Positions 12,809 to 24,934 of a stretch of DNA of 64,000 bases are shown here, piece by piece. The DNA is from Crambe crambe (lineage: Eukaryota; Porifera; Demospongiae; Poecilosclerida; Crambeidae), in the NCBI GenBank assembly GCA_963924555.1, contig OZ004582.1, positions 9,581,927 through 9,645,926 on the forward strand, in the 5' to 3' direction. The position numbers and the translations under genes were made by a program. The notes below the pieces were generated by a model. It was given only the letters and a program-made list of their open reading frames with translations, was not told the origin of the DNA and made no database searches. Positions within the stretch are counted from its first letter, which is position 1. Every line of letters starts with the position of its first letter.

Positions 12809-15800
12809 ATGGCTCACCTTGGCAACTATCTTCCTTCTCCTGGCAGTGCAGTATGGCGGAGAGACGTATCTTCCTCCTTGTCTCATGAGCACGGAGTTTC
12901 TCGCGGTAGTGTGGTCAGTTTGAGCGACTACTGTAAAGTCAGGCATGTCGTCATAAGAGATGCAGAAATATGGGAGGAACCCGCCCCCTACGTGGTAAAC
13001 CAGCCTTACTAGTACTTACCTCTGCAGATGCTAATTTTGCAGCCTTTTTTATGTTGACGTTCATGTAAATTTTGCCTTCTTTCTTTATTTACTAGATATA
13101 GGGGAGAGTTTTATTTGTGTTGATATTGCATACTTAATTCTGAGTGATTCCAATTGATTTTAAACCGAATACAATTCCCTGTCTGATTCTCTTTCCCTTA
13201 TTTGGTGTGCAGGTGTACCGTATTGACGTACTGACAGAAAATGACCACTGGTACCTGTTCCGCAGGTATAGCCAGTTCCATTTTCTCCACAAGAAGGTGA
13301 GCAGATTTTAAAGTAATTAACATGAGATTAAAGTGTTTTTTGAAAGGATGAAATGTTCAATTGGATGTTTATAAGCATGTAGTTAATTATTCTAAAAACA
13401 GATAGTACGTCATTTGACTTACATTACAAGTACTGCTTATGATTCATGGAGATGGCTATTAACCCAACTCCTTTGATGAAATGTAGCCTCTTGCTCCCCA
13501 CTGTTGCAGCTGGTGAAGCTATATGGAGTGAACCGTGATCTCCTTCCCCCCAAGAAACTCTCAGGTAATCTCTCCAAACAGCTGATAGACAAACGGAGGA
13601 AGCTGTTGGAACGTTACTTGCAGAAAATCATCCACAGTGAACCTCAAATCTCTCGCAGTGAGGAGCTAAAAGTCTTCCTTGATGTCCCCACTCATGTGCG
13701 TATTATAGTAGTAGTAGTAGTGAGTGAGTGCAAACAAGATCATGTGACCAGAGTAAACGTATTGACCTGTGGTAGAAGAAAAGCTGACAATGCTTAGCTA
13801 ATACTATTTTGTGGACTCAGATGTGTGAATCAGTGTGATCACATGGTGTTGTCTATGTCATCGGCAACTTATTCTATCCTTGCAGAATGTCATCAAAGTA
13901 GCTGACATTCTTACCAGACATCTTTATCTCCATGGCGACCACCTGCTGGAAGAAGCCACACCAATTTCACTCAGTGTCAATGAGATGTATGCTATTACAC
14001 GTCGCCTGAAATTACCCCGTGATGCTATAGGAATAGGTAAGCTAACAATCAGTAGCTATACTAATGTTAACTGAAAATAACTTTGATCTCAGTCTCTGCT
14101 GTAAATATCTTGTTCTCTGTCCTCAGATTCGGATGATGTGGCAACTGACCCAGCCCATCTGTACAGCTTTGTTCACCAGTTGCAGCGCCTGCGTATCATC
14201 CCTCCACCTCTCCCTTGTTCTGTCTGCTGCATGTCCTTTGACATGGGTCCCTTCCGATCACTGCAAATGCTCAAGGTACACCACCAGCCACTCTACTCTA
14301 GAGTGAATCACCACACATTTGAGTGTTATTGGTCTTGGAAGAGTCTATTTTCTGATACCGATTTAGGTTTTAACACTCAAAAGTGAGTCTACTGAATGCT
14401 TAGATTTATATTTGAGTGTTATTGGTCTTGTGAAAAATTTGGGATTTTCTGAAAGAAGGCTGAAAATTTATTGCTACCGATTTAGGTTTTAACATTCAAA
14501 AGTGGTCTAGGCATCCTACTGAATGCTTAGATTCACATTTGAGTGGTTCTCCCCAAAGTGTGTTAGAGAGGTGCAACACCACTGGGCCCATTTTTCTTTC
14601 ATGTGGTTAAAACAATGTATTTTACTGCTCTGATCTGTTTCACTGGGGAGAACCCTGTATTGGTCTTGTGAAAAATTTGGCCATTTAAATTTCCCAAGTC
14701 TACTTGGATTTTCTGGCTGAAATTTTTTCCCTAGATTTGCTAGGAAAATGCTTAGATTCACATTTGAGTGTTATTGGTCTTGTGAAATTTTGCCAAAGTC
14801 TATAGAGAGCTGAACATTTTTGCTACCGAACACTCAAGAATGAGTCTAGACATCATACCGAGTGCCTAGAGTCACATTTCCTAGAATATGATCCTATTTT
14901 ATTGTTTTTGCATAGCTGGAACGTGTACCCATGTCTCAGGTGAGTGGGCTGGTGCTGATTCAGCAGCACCTGGAGAAGCTATCTGTGCAGCGTACATTGC
15001 ACAGCTTGCAGGAACTGCTGGTGGAAAGTGTGGAGGAGAAACGAGACTCCAAAGAGGAGGGCAGCATTCCTCACTCACCCCTAGAGTCTGTGGACACTTG
15101 GAGACTGGCTGCCAATGCTAAACTGGCTGGATCCAGGTAAAAAAAAAAAAATCTAGGTAAAGGGTCATCAAGACAAAAAGTATCATGGTCAGAGAACCAG
15201 AATTAATGGAGCTGGTTACTTAATTTAATGGTCTTTCCCTCCCCCTTGCCTTAAGTACCCCACCCCTAGCTAGTTTTTTTCCTTCTTGTGCTGACAGGGT
15301 AGTGGTGCAACCGTGGCACAGACTTCACACGCTCATTCTCTCACATAATCTCCTCGCACACTTGGACAACTCCCTGCAACTTCTACCTGTACTCCGTGAG
15401 GTGAGTGACCCTTTATCTAATAATTAATTGAACCCTTTACCCAGAAATAATTTATTCATCATCATGCTAGCCTAGCTGTATCCTTGAAGTACCACATTCA
15501 AATCTTGCATGGTTCCAACAAAAGACTGATGGGCTGATTTTAGTAGGTGCTAGTGTTAGTACATCACTAGTATAATGTTACCATATATGTTGGCTGTAGT
15601 GCATATGATGATCGATGAGTCATGATGGTGTCCAACCTCTGCCAAATGGCTTTGAACATGTTCAGCACAATGTTCAGTTACAACTCTATCCATTAACATT
15701 GCTGGTGTATAAGTAATTAATATTGCTATATGATTCTAAATATAGTAGTATGCCTACACATGTGTGCTATATTTAGGATTGACAGTGATGTTTGTGTTGG

Positions 15801-18168
15801 GTTTGGGTGGTGTCTTCTTGTACCATATTTAATTGGCTTCAGTTACCATGTGATGACATTAGTTGACCTTTGATCAATGGAGACCTTAGCAAATGTAAAC
15901 TCCTGCTATCAGCATGATGGTAGGCAGGGCATTCCCTACTGCCACAGATCAAGATGCACAGTAGATAACTCATAATTGGTTAAATTCTGAAATATCGCCC
16001 CAGGTGCCAAAAGGACTTTTAGTGCAACATCACTTGGTCTCTAGGTGTGGTTGCTAAGGGACATTATAAGGCTGCCTTGACCTGGTTGCTATGCAATCTC
16101 ATGGCTAGGTATACTTCTGGTTGCTAGGGGAGAGTATTAACACTCGTCTAATATTCAATTTTAGTAGGACAAATTCTCATGTGGACACATTATACATTAT
16201 CACATTACATTTGGCACTTTTTTGATTATTATTTACAGTAAAACCTTACAATTACATTACTGCATTCTTGTTTTCAGTTGAACCTTAGCCACAACAAGCT
16301 CGAGGTGCTGAGACTGCAGTTTCTATGTCTTCCAAGTTTAGAGAAACTTAATCTCTCACACAATCAAATCCACACTATTGAGGACAATCGCAAAGTAAGT
16401 AAGAAACAAAGCAAGAGTCAGTTAGGACTGTGAGATGCACTCACCCCTTCCCTCCCTAGGTCCTGGAACGAATCACACACCTCTCCCTCTCCCATAATCG
16501 GCTGGGTTCACTGGAAGGGATTGTTGCATTCGTGGGTGTGTGCGTCCTCAACCTTTCCTTCAATGCTCTCTCCTCCACTGCTGACCTCGGCACTTTAGTC
16601 CGACTTCGGAGACTCAATGTGCTCGGCATGGCAGGTATGCATGTGTGTATATACAGGTATGCATGTGTGCATGTGTTTAGCATGGCAGGAATGCAGTATG
16701 TATGTGTGCAAATCTCTGTATGTATTGATTGGTTATCCAGGCAACCCCATCACCAGCTCCAGTGCTTGCAGAATCCTTCTCCTTGCTAAGTTTATGCAAA
16801 AGTCAAAGATGGTGAGTCACCCAACCAATCATCTGGATTTCTTACCAATTTTACATATTAATTTTTATATAAAATTAATGTTGATCTTTCCCTCTCCTTA
16901 GATTTCACTGGATGGACTGGAAGCTTCTCTGAAAGAACAGGTACAGTTTCTGTATAAGAACATACAGATTGTTTGACCTTGTTTGATTGTTGTAAGTTTT
17001 CTATATTTAGTGATAGTGATAGATCATTCACTGTCTGTGTCTATCACATGTCATCCTTGCATCTATCATGGCTGCCATAGTTACTGTTCCAAGTCAGGCG
17101 GGATGTGTATTGTATTAAAACATTGTTAGCATACAGTGACCCTACACTATGATACACTTGAACACTGTAGACTATGTCATTGAACTGGTAATCAGAAAGG
17201 CATGGCATAACTCGAGGTGTAAAAGGTTGAATGAGTGTTGATAGAATCCTTTCAAAAGTTGTTTTGAACTTTTTAGTACTGATTGGTTACAGCAGATTGC
17301 AGTGATCTTGCAATACAAATCCAGAACAGCAAAATCAAAATTCCTTCAACTCCAGAGCCATTTGAAAGGAGGCTAGCTATGTAAATTTAGTTTTGCTGTT
17401 CTTGATTTCATATTGCAAGATCACTGCAATCTGCTGTAAGCAGTCTTGTACACATCTTTTTTTTTTTTCTTCCTCAGGCCAAGATCAAGACATATAACTC
17501 CAAGTATGGAGCAGATCCAGACTTGTGGCCATTAGCTAAATCATTGGCCAGTCTTGAGGCATCTCTTGCTCGCCACCATTCCCAGCCACGCCCACAGGCA
17601 CGCCGACCACGTCCACTCTCTACTGAGGTAGCAGGATCACCTGGGCAACGGCCAGGGTCCACCACGCCCACCTCTCCTCCCCATGTGGATTTGTCATGGC
17701 AGGTATTAATATTAATTCCTTATCTCTCAATTCGTTTGTTAACAATTTTGTTTGATTTTTGAAGGTTAAAAGTGATTTGCAAAATGAGAGCTCTTATGAA
17801 CCGAATGTACCACACCCTTCTTCAAATCTCTATGGTAACAGCTCCTGGAGCCAGTCACCTAACCCTTCCCCTGGAAGTGCTAGAGCCAATCCTGGTGCCT
17901 CCTGGGACCGCTTCTCCTTCCCCTCCAGCTCCAATGACTCCTCTGAACAGTCCCTCGTACAACAGGGTGGGTCCTTCACCCCTCAGCTACTACGCCCCCA
18001 GAAAAGGGCACCTGATAAGAGACACTCATTTTCTGCAATGTCTGATGAGGAGCGATTCTCTGCTGGTGTGGCATGTCACACAGGATCAAGAAGGAGCAAT
18101 ACCAGGGGACATCCATCTCGTTCTGAACCAGATGGTCAATCAGATGCCTCCAGTGCATCACCTGATCC

Positions 18169-18213
<45 letters not shown>

Positions 18214-19474
18214 ACTCAGTCATCAAGAAGGCATGGAGTCCAGAGGTTCAATGAGGTCTGTTGTATCTCTGCCCCCTCCCCCTTCCACTCCTGTACAGCT
18301 CTCTAGCAGTATGGGAGAAGAGGGAGTGGTAGCCCCTCCCCACATTGTTCCTCCTTCCAAGATCATCACACCCACCACCATACAAACAGTATTGGATGCC
18401 CTGGAGGCTATACATGATAAAGATACACCTATTTCCATCACACCCCTTCATCCATCATCAGATACCTCGCGTCAAAGTCCCATCCTGAGTGAGGAAGTCA
18501 CCAGTGCACTCACCGCATGGATCAGCTCCCAAAACCCACAGGGGACAGCCAGCACAAATGATCATACCCACTCCAGCCAAAGGGGCACACCTCATCATGT
18601 AGTCCCACCTCCTTCCACTCCCAATCAAACCCCAATCAAGGAGGGTTCAGAGGTCATAGGATCCAGTCGGCAGGGGATATCAGCTGGTGACTTGATTACT
18701 GCTCTGTCCACACTAAAAGTATCCAGGGATGAATTGGTACCAAGTTCCCATGAATCGCTATCTTGTTCGGTGCCTTCCTGTACTCCTAACGAAGGGTTGA
18801 GTGAGTGGGCAAAGTTGGGCATTACGCCTGATGAGGTCATACAAGCGCTCTCAGCACTGACAATACAACAGGTGTGCACTAATTACATAATTATTATCTC
18901 TTAGTAATAGTATGCCTGCAACATACAGGAAGAAGAGGAGGAAGGGGATGGTCATCGTGTATGTTCTCAACGGGAGAGAGAGGCAGTATCCTCGGAACCT
19001 TCTGTCGAATTGGACCACAACTCTCCCCCGCTTGACACCACCCATAACTATGTCTGTCTCTTCCCTGAGACCAATGCTTCATCTGCAGAAGAGGAGGAGG
19101 AGGCCTGGGGGCATGGTTCTAGTGCACATGACATCGACCCATCACATCTAGAGGAGGATGATGATGACTGGTTGAGAAGACATCATGTACCGACCTCCGA
19201 ACCTAGAGTCTATATTTCTGCAGAAAAAGAGTTTGCAGAATTAGACCCCTACTTTGCCAGTGGGGAGGGGGCTACCCCCCCTTCAACATTGGGCTCGTAC
19301 ACTCAGTTGCAGCCATCTCCAAAGAACCCCTCACTCGAGGTGGGGCAAGAAGTGGGTGTGGATGCTACCACGGGAGAACTGGGGGTGAAATTGGAAGAAG
19401 AGAAGGTCAAAAAGGAGGGAGGCACATCTTCAAGTCCATTGGATAGTGTCTTGTACTCTGACTCACAATACTAG
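12809..19474 (+). CDS. NISCH: Nischarin-like PX and leucine-rich-repeat protein
   Basis: About 14 exons give roughly 1,120 residues (human nischarin has about 1,500). A PX domain comes first (RHVVIRDAEIWEE, VYRIDVLTENDHWYLFRRYS, then RDLLPPKKLSGN, matching the nischarin LLPPKK). It is followed by the nischarin-type middle region and LRRs (LHTLILSHNLLAHLD, LPSLEKLNLSHNQIHTIED, ITHLSLSHNRLGSLEG). The second half differs from vertebrates: a disordered Pro/Ser region with a Gln run (CAA repeats near 18166-18209) and an acidic tail ending YSDSQY. Nischarin binds PI3P on endosomes through PX and inhibits Rac/PAK signalling and cell migration. The vertebrate C-terminal domains are not recognisable. 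The first Met (12809) gives an in-phase PX; the start is otherwise unproven. Confidence 0.88.
14300..14880 (+). repeat. Diverged tandem repeat array in a nischarin intron
   Basis: The intron between exons ending near 14275 and starting near 14914 holds about five imperfect units of 90-120 bp. Each contains variants of TTTGAGTGTTATTGGTCTTG, then AACACTCAA-type and ACTGAATGCTTAGATTCACA sequences. The units are diverged and partly rearranged. A related segment occurs near 23990-24020. Confidence 0.7.
17287..17439. repeat. Inverted repeat (MITE- or hairpin-like) in a nischarin intron
   Basis: Left arm 17287-17315 and right arm 17411-17439 are perfect reverse complements over 29 bp (TTACAGCAGATTGCAGTGAT followed by CTTGCAATA). 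Similarity continues inward, with AGAACAGCAAAA on the left and its complement on the right, so the arms reach about 50 bp. The spacer is about 50 bp. No coding capacity is present; it could be a small non-autonomous transposon or a foldback element. Confidence 0.7.
18164..18212 (+). repeat. CAA microsatellite encoding polyglutamine in nischarin
   Basis: A run of CAA codons, interrupted once by a CGA arginine codon, encodes a Gln tract in the disordered part of the nischarin-like protein. Confidence 0.85.
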
Positions 19475-19553
19475 CCACATTCAATCAAGCAAGACTTCTA
19501 CAGATTAGTCAACATCTTGTTATACTACGTTTTGCTGCTCACCTTTGGACAAA

Positions 19554-19592
19554 CTGTGTGTGTGTGTGTGTGTGTACTGTGTGTGTGTGTCA
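19554..19592. repeat. TG dinucleotide microsatellite
   Basis: Two (TG)n runs separated by TACTG follow the nischarin stop codon by about 80 bp. Confidence 0.85.
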
Positions 19593-19676
19593 TAAGCAGG
19601 CTGGTCCTGTTCCTCAAATTATCTTTTTATTTACTGCATTCTTTCAGCTCTTGGGACTCTGTGCCCACTCACCTAA

Positions 19677-19995
19677 CACTGGCATAGGAACAAGGGGGGC
19701 CACAGGGGCCAGGGCCCCCCATTATTTTCAGACAGGGGGCAGGGCAGGGCCCCCCTATATTCAGCTATTATTAATTGCATAATAGCTATAGCTACCACAG
19801 TAGAATGCTCTTTTTCTTCCCTTCGTCAAATTAAGAAGTACTAGGACTGAATGTCAATTGAACGAAGAATAAATTACTTTAGAGTTTGATTTTTTCTAAA
19901 AGTAGTCGGTAGTGCCAACCTCTCCCTCCCCCAGTAAAAAGGCATGAAAAATTAGGTGGCCCCCCCCCATTCAAAATCATCTTCCTACGCCACTG
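19677..19995. mobile_element. Non-autonomous DNA transposon (MITE), 319 bp
   Basis: The left end reads CACTGGCATAGGAAC and the right end, reverse-complemented, CAGTGGCGTAGGAAG, giving 15-bp terminal inverted repeats with two mismatches. The element is flanked on both sides by CCTAA (19672-19676 and 19996-20000), a likely target-site duplication. G-runs follow the left TIR and C-runs precede the right one. No transposase frame is present. The CAGTGGCGTA-type end is widespread among cut-and-paste elements; the superfamily cannot be fixed from sequence alone. Confidence 0.75.
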
Positions 19996-20111
19996 CCTAA
20001 CTAGGATCATCCTGTTCTTCATCAATCTCTTCTTCATGGTAAACTTGAGTCTATGATGTAACTGGAGAGCTCTTTAAAAGGAATGAGATTGATTACATGT
20101 ATATACCCCAG

Positions 20112-20296
20112 GAATAGGAGACTGGGTGGAAGCTACCTATGACAGGAACGGATTCACTTGTGGTTTCATGCTACACAAAGAGAATCCTTATAATGCTGGC
20201 ATTAGACAATGTGTACAAGTAGACTATACACCCAGTGAATATTATAATAGCGAGTGGAAGAATTCCCGGCCCGCGGGTCCGGGTGTGACGTCATAA
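20112..20296 (+). other. Orphan exon-like open frame
   Basis: After a plausible acceptor (ACCCCAG) a frame stays open for 61 codons to a TAA at 20294. It has protein-like composition: GDWVEATYDRNGFTCGF, then HKENPYNAGIRQCVQVDY and a Tyr-rich end. I do not recognise it. The last codons overlap the CRE-like site of the next gene's promoter. It could be the last exon of a gene disrupted by the MITE just upstream, a relic, or chance. Confidence 0.35.
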
Positions 20297-20310
20297 CCTT
20301 CTGCGCATGC
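20286..20310. promoter_or_regulatory. CRE and NRF1-like sites upstream of tetraspanin 1
   Basis: TGACGTCA (20286-20293) and TGCGCATGC (20302-20310) lie about 90-110 bp before the tetraspanin start codon, in a GC-rich patch in otherwise AT-rich DNA. Confidence 0.5.
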
Positions 20311-20397
20311 TCTTTCTGAGATATAAGACGATCATCAGGGCGTGTTCGTTTCTACTAGTCTCCGTACTGAGCTGAGTGTCAGAAGATCTTTTTTGCG

Positions 20398-22506
20398 ATG
20401 GCTTCCAACCTTAGTTGTTGCGCTAACTTCACCAGATTTCTCTTGGTCATCATCAACATCGTTTTTTTCGTAAGTATAGCCACTAAATAGCTAGTGAGCT
20501 AGTCACTAGCTACGCTATCTGGCAAAGTTTAATAGCATGTTAGCTCAACTATTGAACTAAACTTGTCATGTTAGCTCAACTAAGTTAGCATATTAGCTCG
20601 ACTAAGTTCTCAATAGCAGGTCTAGTCCACCAATGTTTTTCCGCAAATGCCCACAGGTGCTATAGCGCTACGGTGTTGATTGTGGGGGTGGCAAAAGTTG
20701 TAATGACCTATAGCAAACATATCGTCTGACCTAACATTATACCGTTTTCCTTCCCTAAGAACAACTTTTGCCACCTACAATCAACACCTGCTAATCGTAG
20801 TTCTGATCTAACTAGCCATTGTCCGTAGTTAGTGCCATGGCAAGTTCCATTATCTATGTCTGACCTAAAAGAGATTTGATAGGTCTCATAAAAGTGACCA
20901 ATGACCAATATTTATCTCTAGACCGAGTGTAGTTGAATTATATGTGAGTTGAGTACATATTTGAGGAATTCTTATAGTGCAGTGTATTTTGACTATGTAG
21001 TCATTAGGAAGTATAAAGCAATGGTACATGTGGCTGTCCTAGCTCCATTAGATATTCATCAGCAGATGTGGTGGGTGTGTGTCTGAGGTGATCTCATCAC
21101 ATTATCCCCAGAATTAATTAGCTCATTGCATACCTCAGTTGCCCTTTAAACTTGCCCTTTGTTGGCTGTTAGCCCTCAAAGGGTAACCTTTATTTTAGCT
21201 CATTGCATACCTCTTTACATACTTGAGGGTAACCTTCATTTCTGAAGCTGGCTGCTTAATTGGATGACATTGAGGTACTACAGGTACTAGGTGTAAGGAC
21301 ATCTTGAATGTGCAGACAGTTCTTTATTGGGATGTTATGGATACCATTAATTTGTGTGACATTTTTTTTCTCCAGTTGATTGGTATTGCAGTGCTGGGAG
21401 TGGGTGCCTGGGGCGTGGCTCAAAACAATGCATTCAATTTCATCACTGGAAATAGAATTATTGGAGGAGCAGCAGTTCTGATCATTGCAGGAATAGTAAC
21501 CATCATCATCTCTGTGATTGGCATCCTTGGGAGTGCTTTCAAGTGGCGACCTCTCCTTGTCATTGTAAGTACTCTTCAAGTTCTCCCTTAGTCTGGTTGT
21601 GCTGAATAAGCGTATAAATCTGACATTCATACTTTGGGAGTATCACTACAGCACTATTCATTAGTGTGATGTAGTTGAGTGAATATTTTAATGTTATCTT
21701 GATTGACTTGTAGTACTCTCTGGTGGTCTTGTTGATTGTCATTCTCATGGTTGTTGCTGCCATCTTAGCCTTTGTCTTCCGTGACAGATTGGTAAGCAAC
21801 CACATTGTATTTGGTTAGAGTTTATTAAATTGTGTACCCTTTACCATGTATCTGGTTAGATTGTGTACCCTTTACCAATATTTCCATGTAGGTTGAGTTT
21901 GTAGCGGAGAGATCTGTGCAAGCTATTCGCCTTTACCAGACAGCTCCAGATGCGCCTGGTGATCCCAGTGCCACTAATGCTGTGAACTTCATCCAGGCAA
22001 CTGTAAGTTTGTTATTTCCAATTTGGTCTGTAATTATGTAAATTGTTGTAGTTCATGTGCTGTGGATTCACCAATGCAAGTGACTGGGAGATGAATATTC
22101 ATGTTGTTCAAAATCTCCCTCGCCCTCCTGGGTGCCCCAGCTGTGAATCTGGTCCCATGTGTGCTACATTCACCTTGAATGACACTGTATCCTTCAACAC
22201 TACCACACGGGTATGTACATACATACACATACATACATACATGTACTGTGTATTTTGTACTTATAGGGGTGTGGTAACTCTAGCAGTGGACTGATAAACA
22301 CTACTCTGATTGCTCTCGGTGGAGTGGGCATTGCCTTTGCTGTTATCTTGGTATGTAATGATTGTACTACTGCCTTGTGCCTGAAAGTTGTCTTGGCACA
22401 CATCCCAATTTAATGCCTGGTATTCATAATATAGCTCTTTGGTGTGCTATTTGGCTTCCTCCTGTGCTGTTGCATTGGTGCTTCCAAAGAACCAGAGGTG
22501 GTCTGA
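20398..22506 (+). CDS. Tetraspanin 1 of the cluster
   Basis: Seven or eight exons encode a four-pass tetraspanin. TM1 is split by the first intron (FLLVIINIVFF then LIGIAVLGVGAW). TM2 (IIGGAAVLIIAGIVTIIIS) and TM3 (LVVLLIVILMVVAAILAFVF) follow. The large extracellular loop carries the diagnostic CCG (FMCCGFTNASDW), a Cys-x2-Cys pair, and two further Cys, allowing three disulphides, with several N-glycosylation sequons. TM4 ends in LLCCCIGASKEPEVV, a Cys-rich juxtamembrane stretch suited to palmitoylation. Tetraspanins organise membrane microdomains with integrins and other partners. The specific vertebrate orthologue is not assignable. The first intron is about 900 bp, unusually long here, and holds a foldback repeat. 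Confidence 0.9.
20671..20790. repeat. Inverted repeat in tetraspanin 1 intron 1
   Basis: GGTGTTGATTGTGGGGGTGG with CAAAAGTTGT at its end (left) pairs with the reverse complement ACAACTTTTGCCACCTACAA plus TCAACACC (right, about 20761-20788), apart from small differences in the G-run. The spacer is about 60 bp and non-coding. It differs in sequence from the inverted repeat at 17287. Confidence 0.65.
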
Positions 22507-22629
22507 AGTAATCTTACCAAAACTTAACTGCTAATCTTCTAAGATAGATTCTCCTAATACTTTATACATTTACTAGTGTAGTGTCTTCTTAACTACATGT
22601 GTATTGTATTTTTGCATTAGTTTCTGAAT

Positions 22630-22662
22630 TGCGCATGCTCAGTTATCCTTTGCGCATGTGCG
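22630..22662. promoter_or_regulatory. Tandem NRF1-like sites upstream of tetraspanin 2
   Basis: TGCGCATGC (22630-22638) and TGCGCATGTGCG (22651-22662) lie about 150 bp before the start codon, in the 298-bp gap after tetraspanin 1. Confidence 0.45.
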
Positions 22663-22804
22663 GGAAGAAATTATTACGGCTTCGCGTCTATAGTTTTCAT
22701 AACTGTTTCATGAAGACAAAAAAGGAGTAGCGCCACCGCTTACTCTCATTAATGGTCTAGTGGGTGGGAAGTTAGGAGCGGTGATCGAGTGCGTTCAAAT
22801 CGAG

Positions 22805-24868
22805 ATGGTAGAAAAGGAAAGTGTTCAGAAGTGCTGTGTTCACTTCTGGAGAATACTGTTCTTCATTCTCAATGCTTTTTTCTTCGTAAGTTTACTACCT
22901 AAAGCCTGTAGAGGGCGTCTATGATTATTATCATTATGAAGAGATGCGGTGCTGTGATTTCAGCTAGTTAGCTACTTGTACAGCTTCCACTGAATCATCT
23001 GGTGTGTATTTTGACTGGATCTAGTATAGGAGGAGCATGCTAGAAGCAGCACTATATAGCCAGCTAAGCACAAGTGATGCTACACTGAGTAGTAGTAGTT
23101 TAAGTACACCATATCAATGAGAACAGTCCTGATTGATCAATGAAGACATTCATGAGCAGTGCTTTTGTTAAGCCAAGATATGATGTTCATTTTTATGGGG
23201 TCCTTGAATTTAGAATGACCTTGTATGTGCATGATGTAGAAGACTGCCCCACCCATGGTATCAATTATTTGAGGGAGATTTCACTTGTTGATTGCTCAAC
23301 GTACACACAGTGTGGGCATGTGTTTACTCTCTGAATGTATGATTGTGACTTTAGGGCTAAATTTGTTTACTTAGCTTGAAACATAGGACCTGGCAATTAG
23401 TATAATCTTATACTTGCAAAAAACGCTTCTAGAAAATTTTAGTGGCTAAGATGTGGAATACTTCATATTCTAGTAGCATGTTGTTGTTGCTGCTATTGGT
23501 TCTCAGTGTAATTAAGACCTGTAGCCTGCTTGCTTTGATCCAATGTGCACTAATTTTTGTGTGGGCATAACTAGGTTGTTAGTTGTGTAGGTAGGAAGGG
23601 ATAGTTGATGGAGATGTAATATAGCTGCAGGCAGTGTGGAATGAAACATCATTGGTGGCATGGCTAACCATTCACGTATTGTAATTGTTGGCAAGGGAAA
23701 AGATGAAACTAAATTGATGAGAGAGACCAGTACATTCTTCACCATATGGTGTAATCAAACGTTTATTATTTTGCTGACTTTATTGACAGCAACTGCTGTG
23801 TATTAATTCCTTTGCATGTGTGTAGCATGCATATGTTGCATTTCCCTGGGGAAAAAATTCACTAATCTACCTGGTAAACATCACTAGTTCTGGTCATTTA
23901 TTACGTCAATCTCAGCTCAAGCCAAATTGAACAAGACGAGTATGTATCAATGTCCCATTGACCTAGAATGGGAGATCCAGTGCAGTCTATAAACACTCAA
24001 AAGTTAGTTTAGACATCATGCTGGATCTCTGTTAGACATTCTCAGGGGCTATATGGAGTCACCCTTGTGTAGCTGCTTGGGGATAATATCAACACTCTAT
24101 AAAAACTCCTCAATCTGCTGAACAAATATTGCTCCTATTGGTCTAGATCCTACAATTTTTGACTGGTATGGAAGTCGGCACATAATTAGCAGTCTGCTGG
24201 TCAAGAATTGAATGCAAATAGACTATCAGACTATAACAGTCCAGCAATAATTATTATTTAAAAGCATGAATATTGATGGACATGATGTTTATACTAAATG
24301 TGTTACATTATTTTTGGTACAATGGTGTGTATGCAGGTGATAGGACTAGGGTTAATAGGACTGTCTATATACTTGCTGGCCACTCAGAATGACTTATCCT
24401 TCATCACTGGTTCTAACATAGCATCAGGAGGTGCGTTGATCCTGATAGCTGGCTTGATCACTGCAATCATCTCCCTCATTGGTATCCTGGGAGCCCTAGG
24501 CAAGTGGTCTGCTCTTCTCATTGTGGTCAGTCAAACATGAACTACGTTAGCCCTCACCACCTTTACCCCTCCTTATCCCTCTCACTCCACCCCCTTTGCC
24601 CCACCCCTTTTCTCTCCTCGTTGCACTTTTGCAGTATACTGTGTTGCTGTTCATCATCGTTATCCTGGAGATAGTGGCTGGCATTTTAGGTTTTGTGTAT
24701 CGGATGGAACTAATAGATATAGTAGCTGTGCGTGCCAGTGACACTATTTCTCAGTATCGGGAAGCAAATGCTGAAGATGCTCGAAGAGATGTCAATACCT
24801 TTGTGGATTATCTGCAGGGACAGGTAGGCCAGTGAATATCTATCTAGTAGGATGCATTAACTATGTTG

Positions 24869-24934
<66 letters not shown>

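Noticed and set aside
16040..16140. Three GGTTGCTA-type motifs suggesting RFX X-boxes
   Set aside because: They lie deep in a nischarin intron, are only half-sites, and no ciliary gene promoter is nearby.
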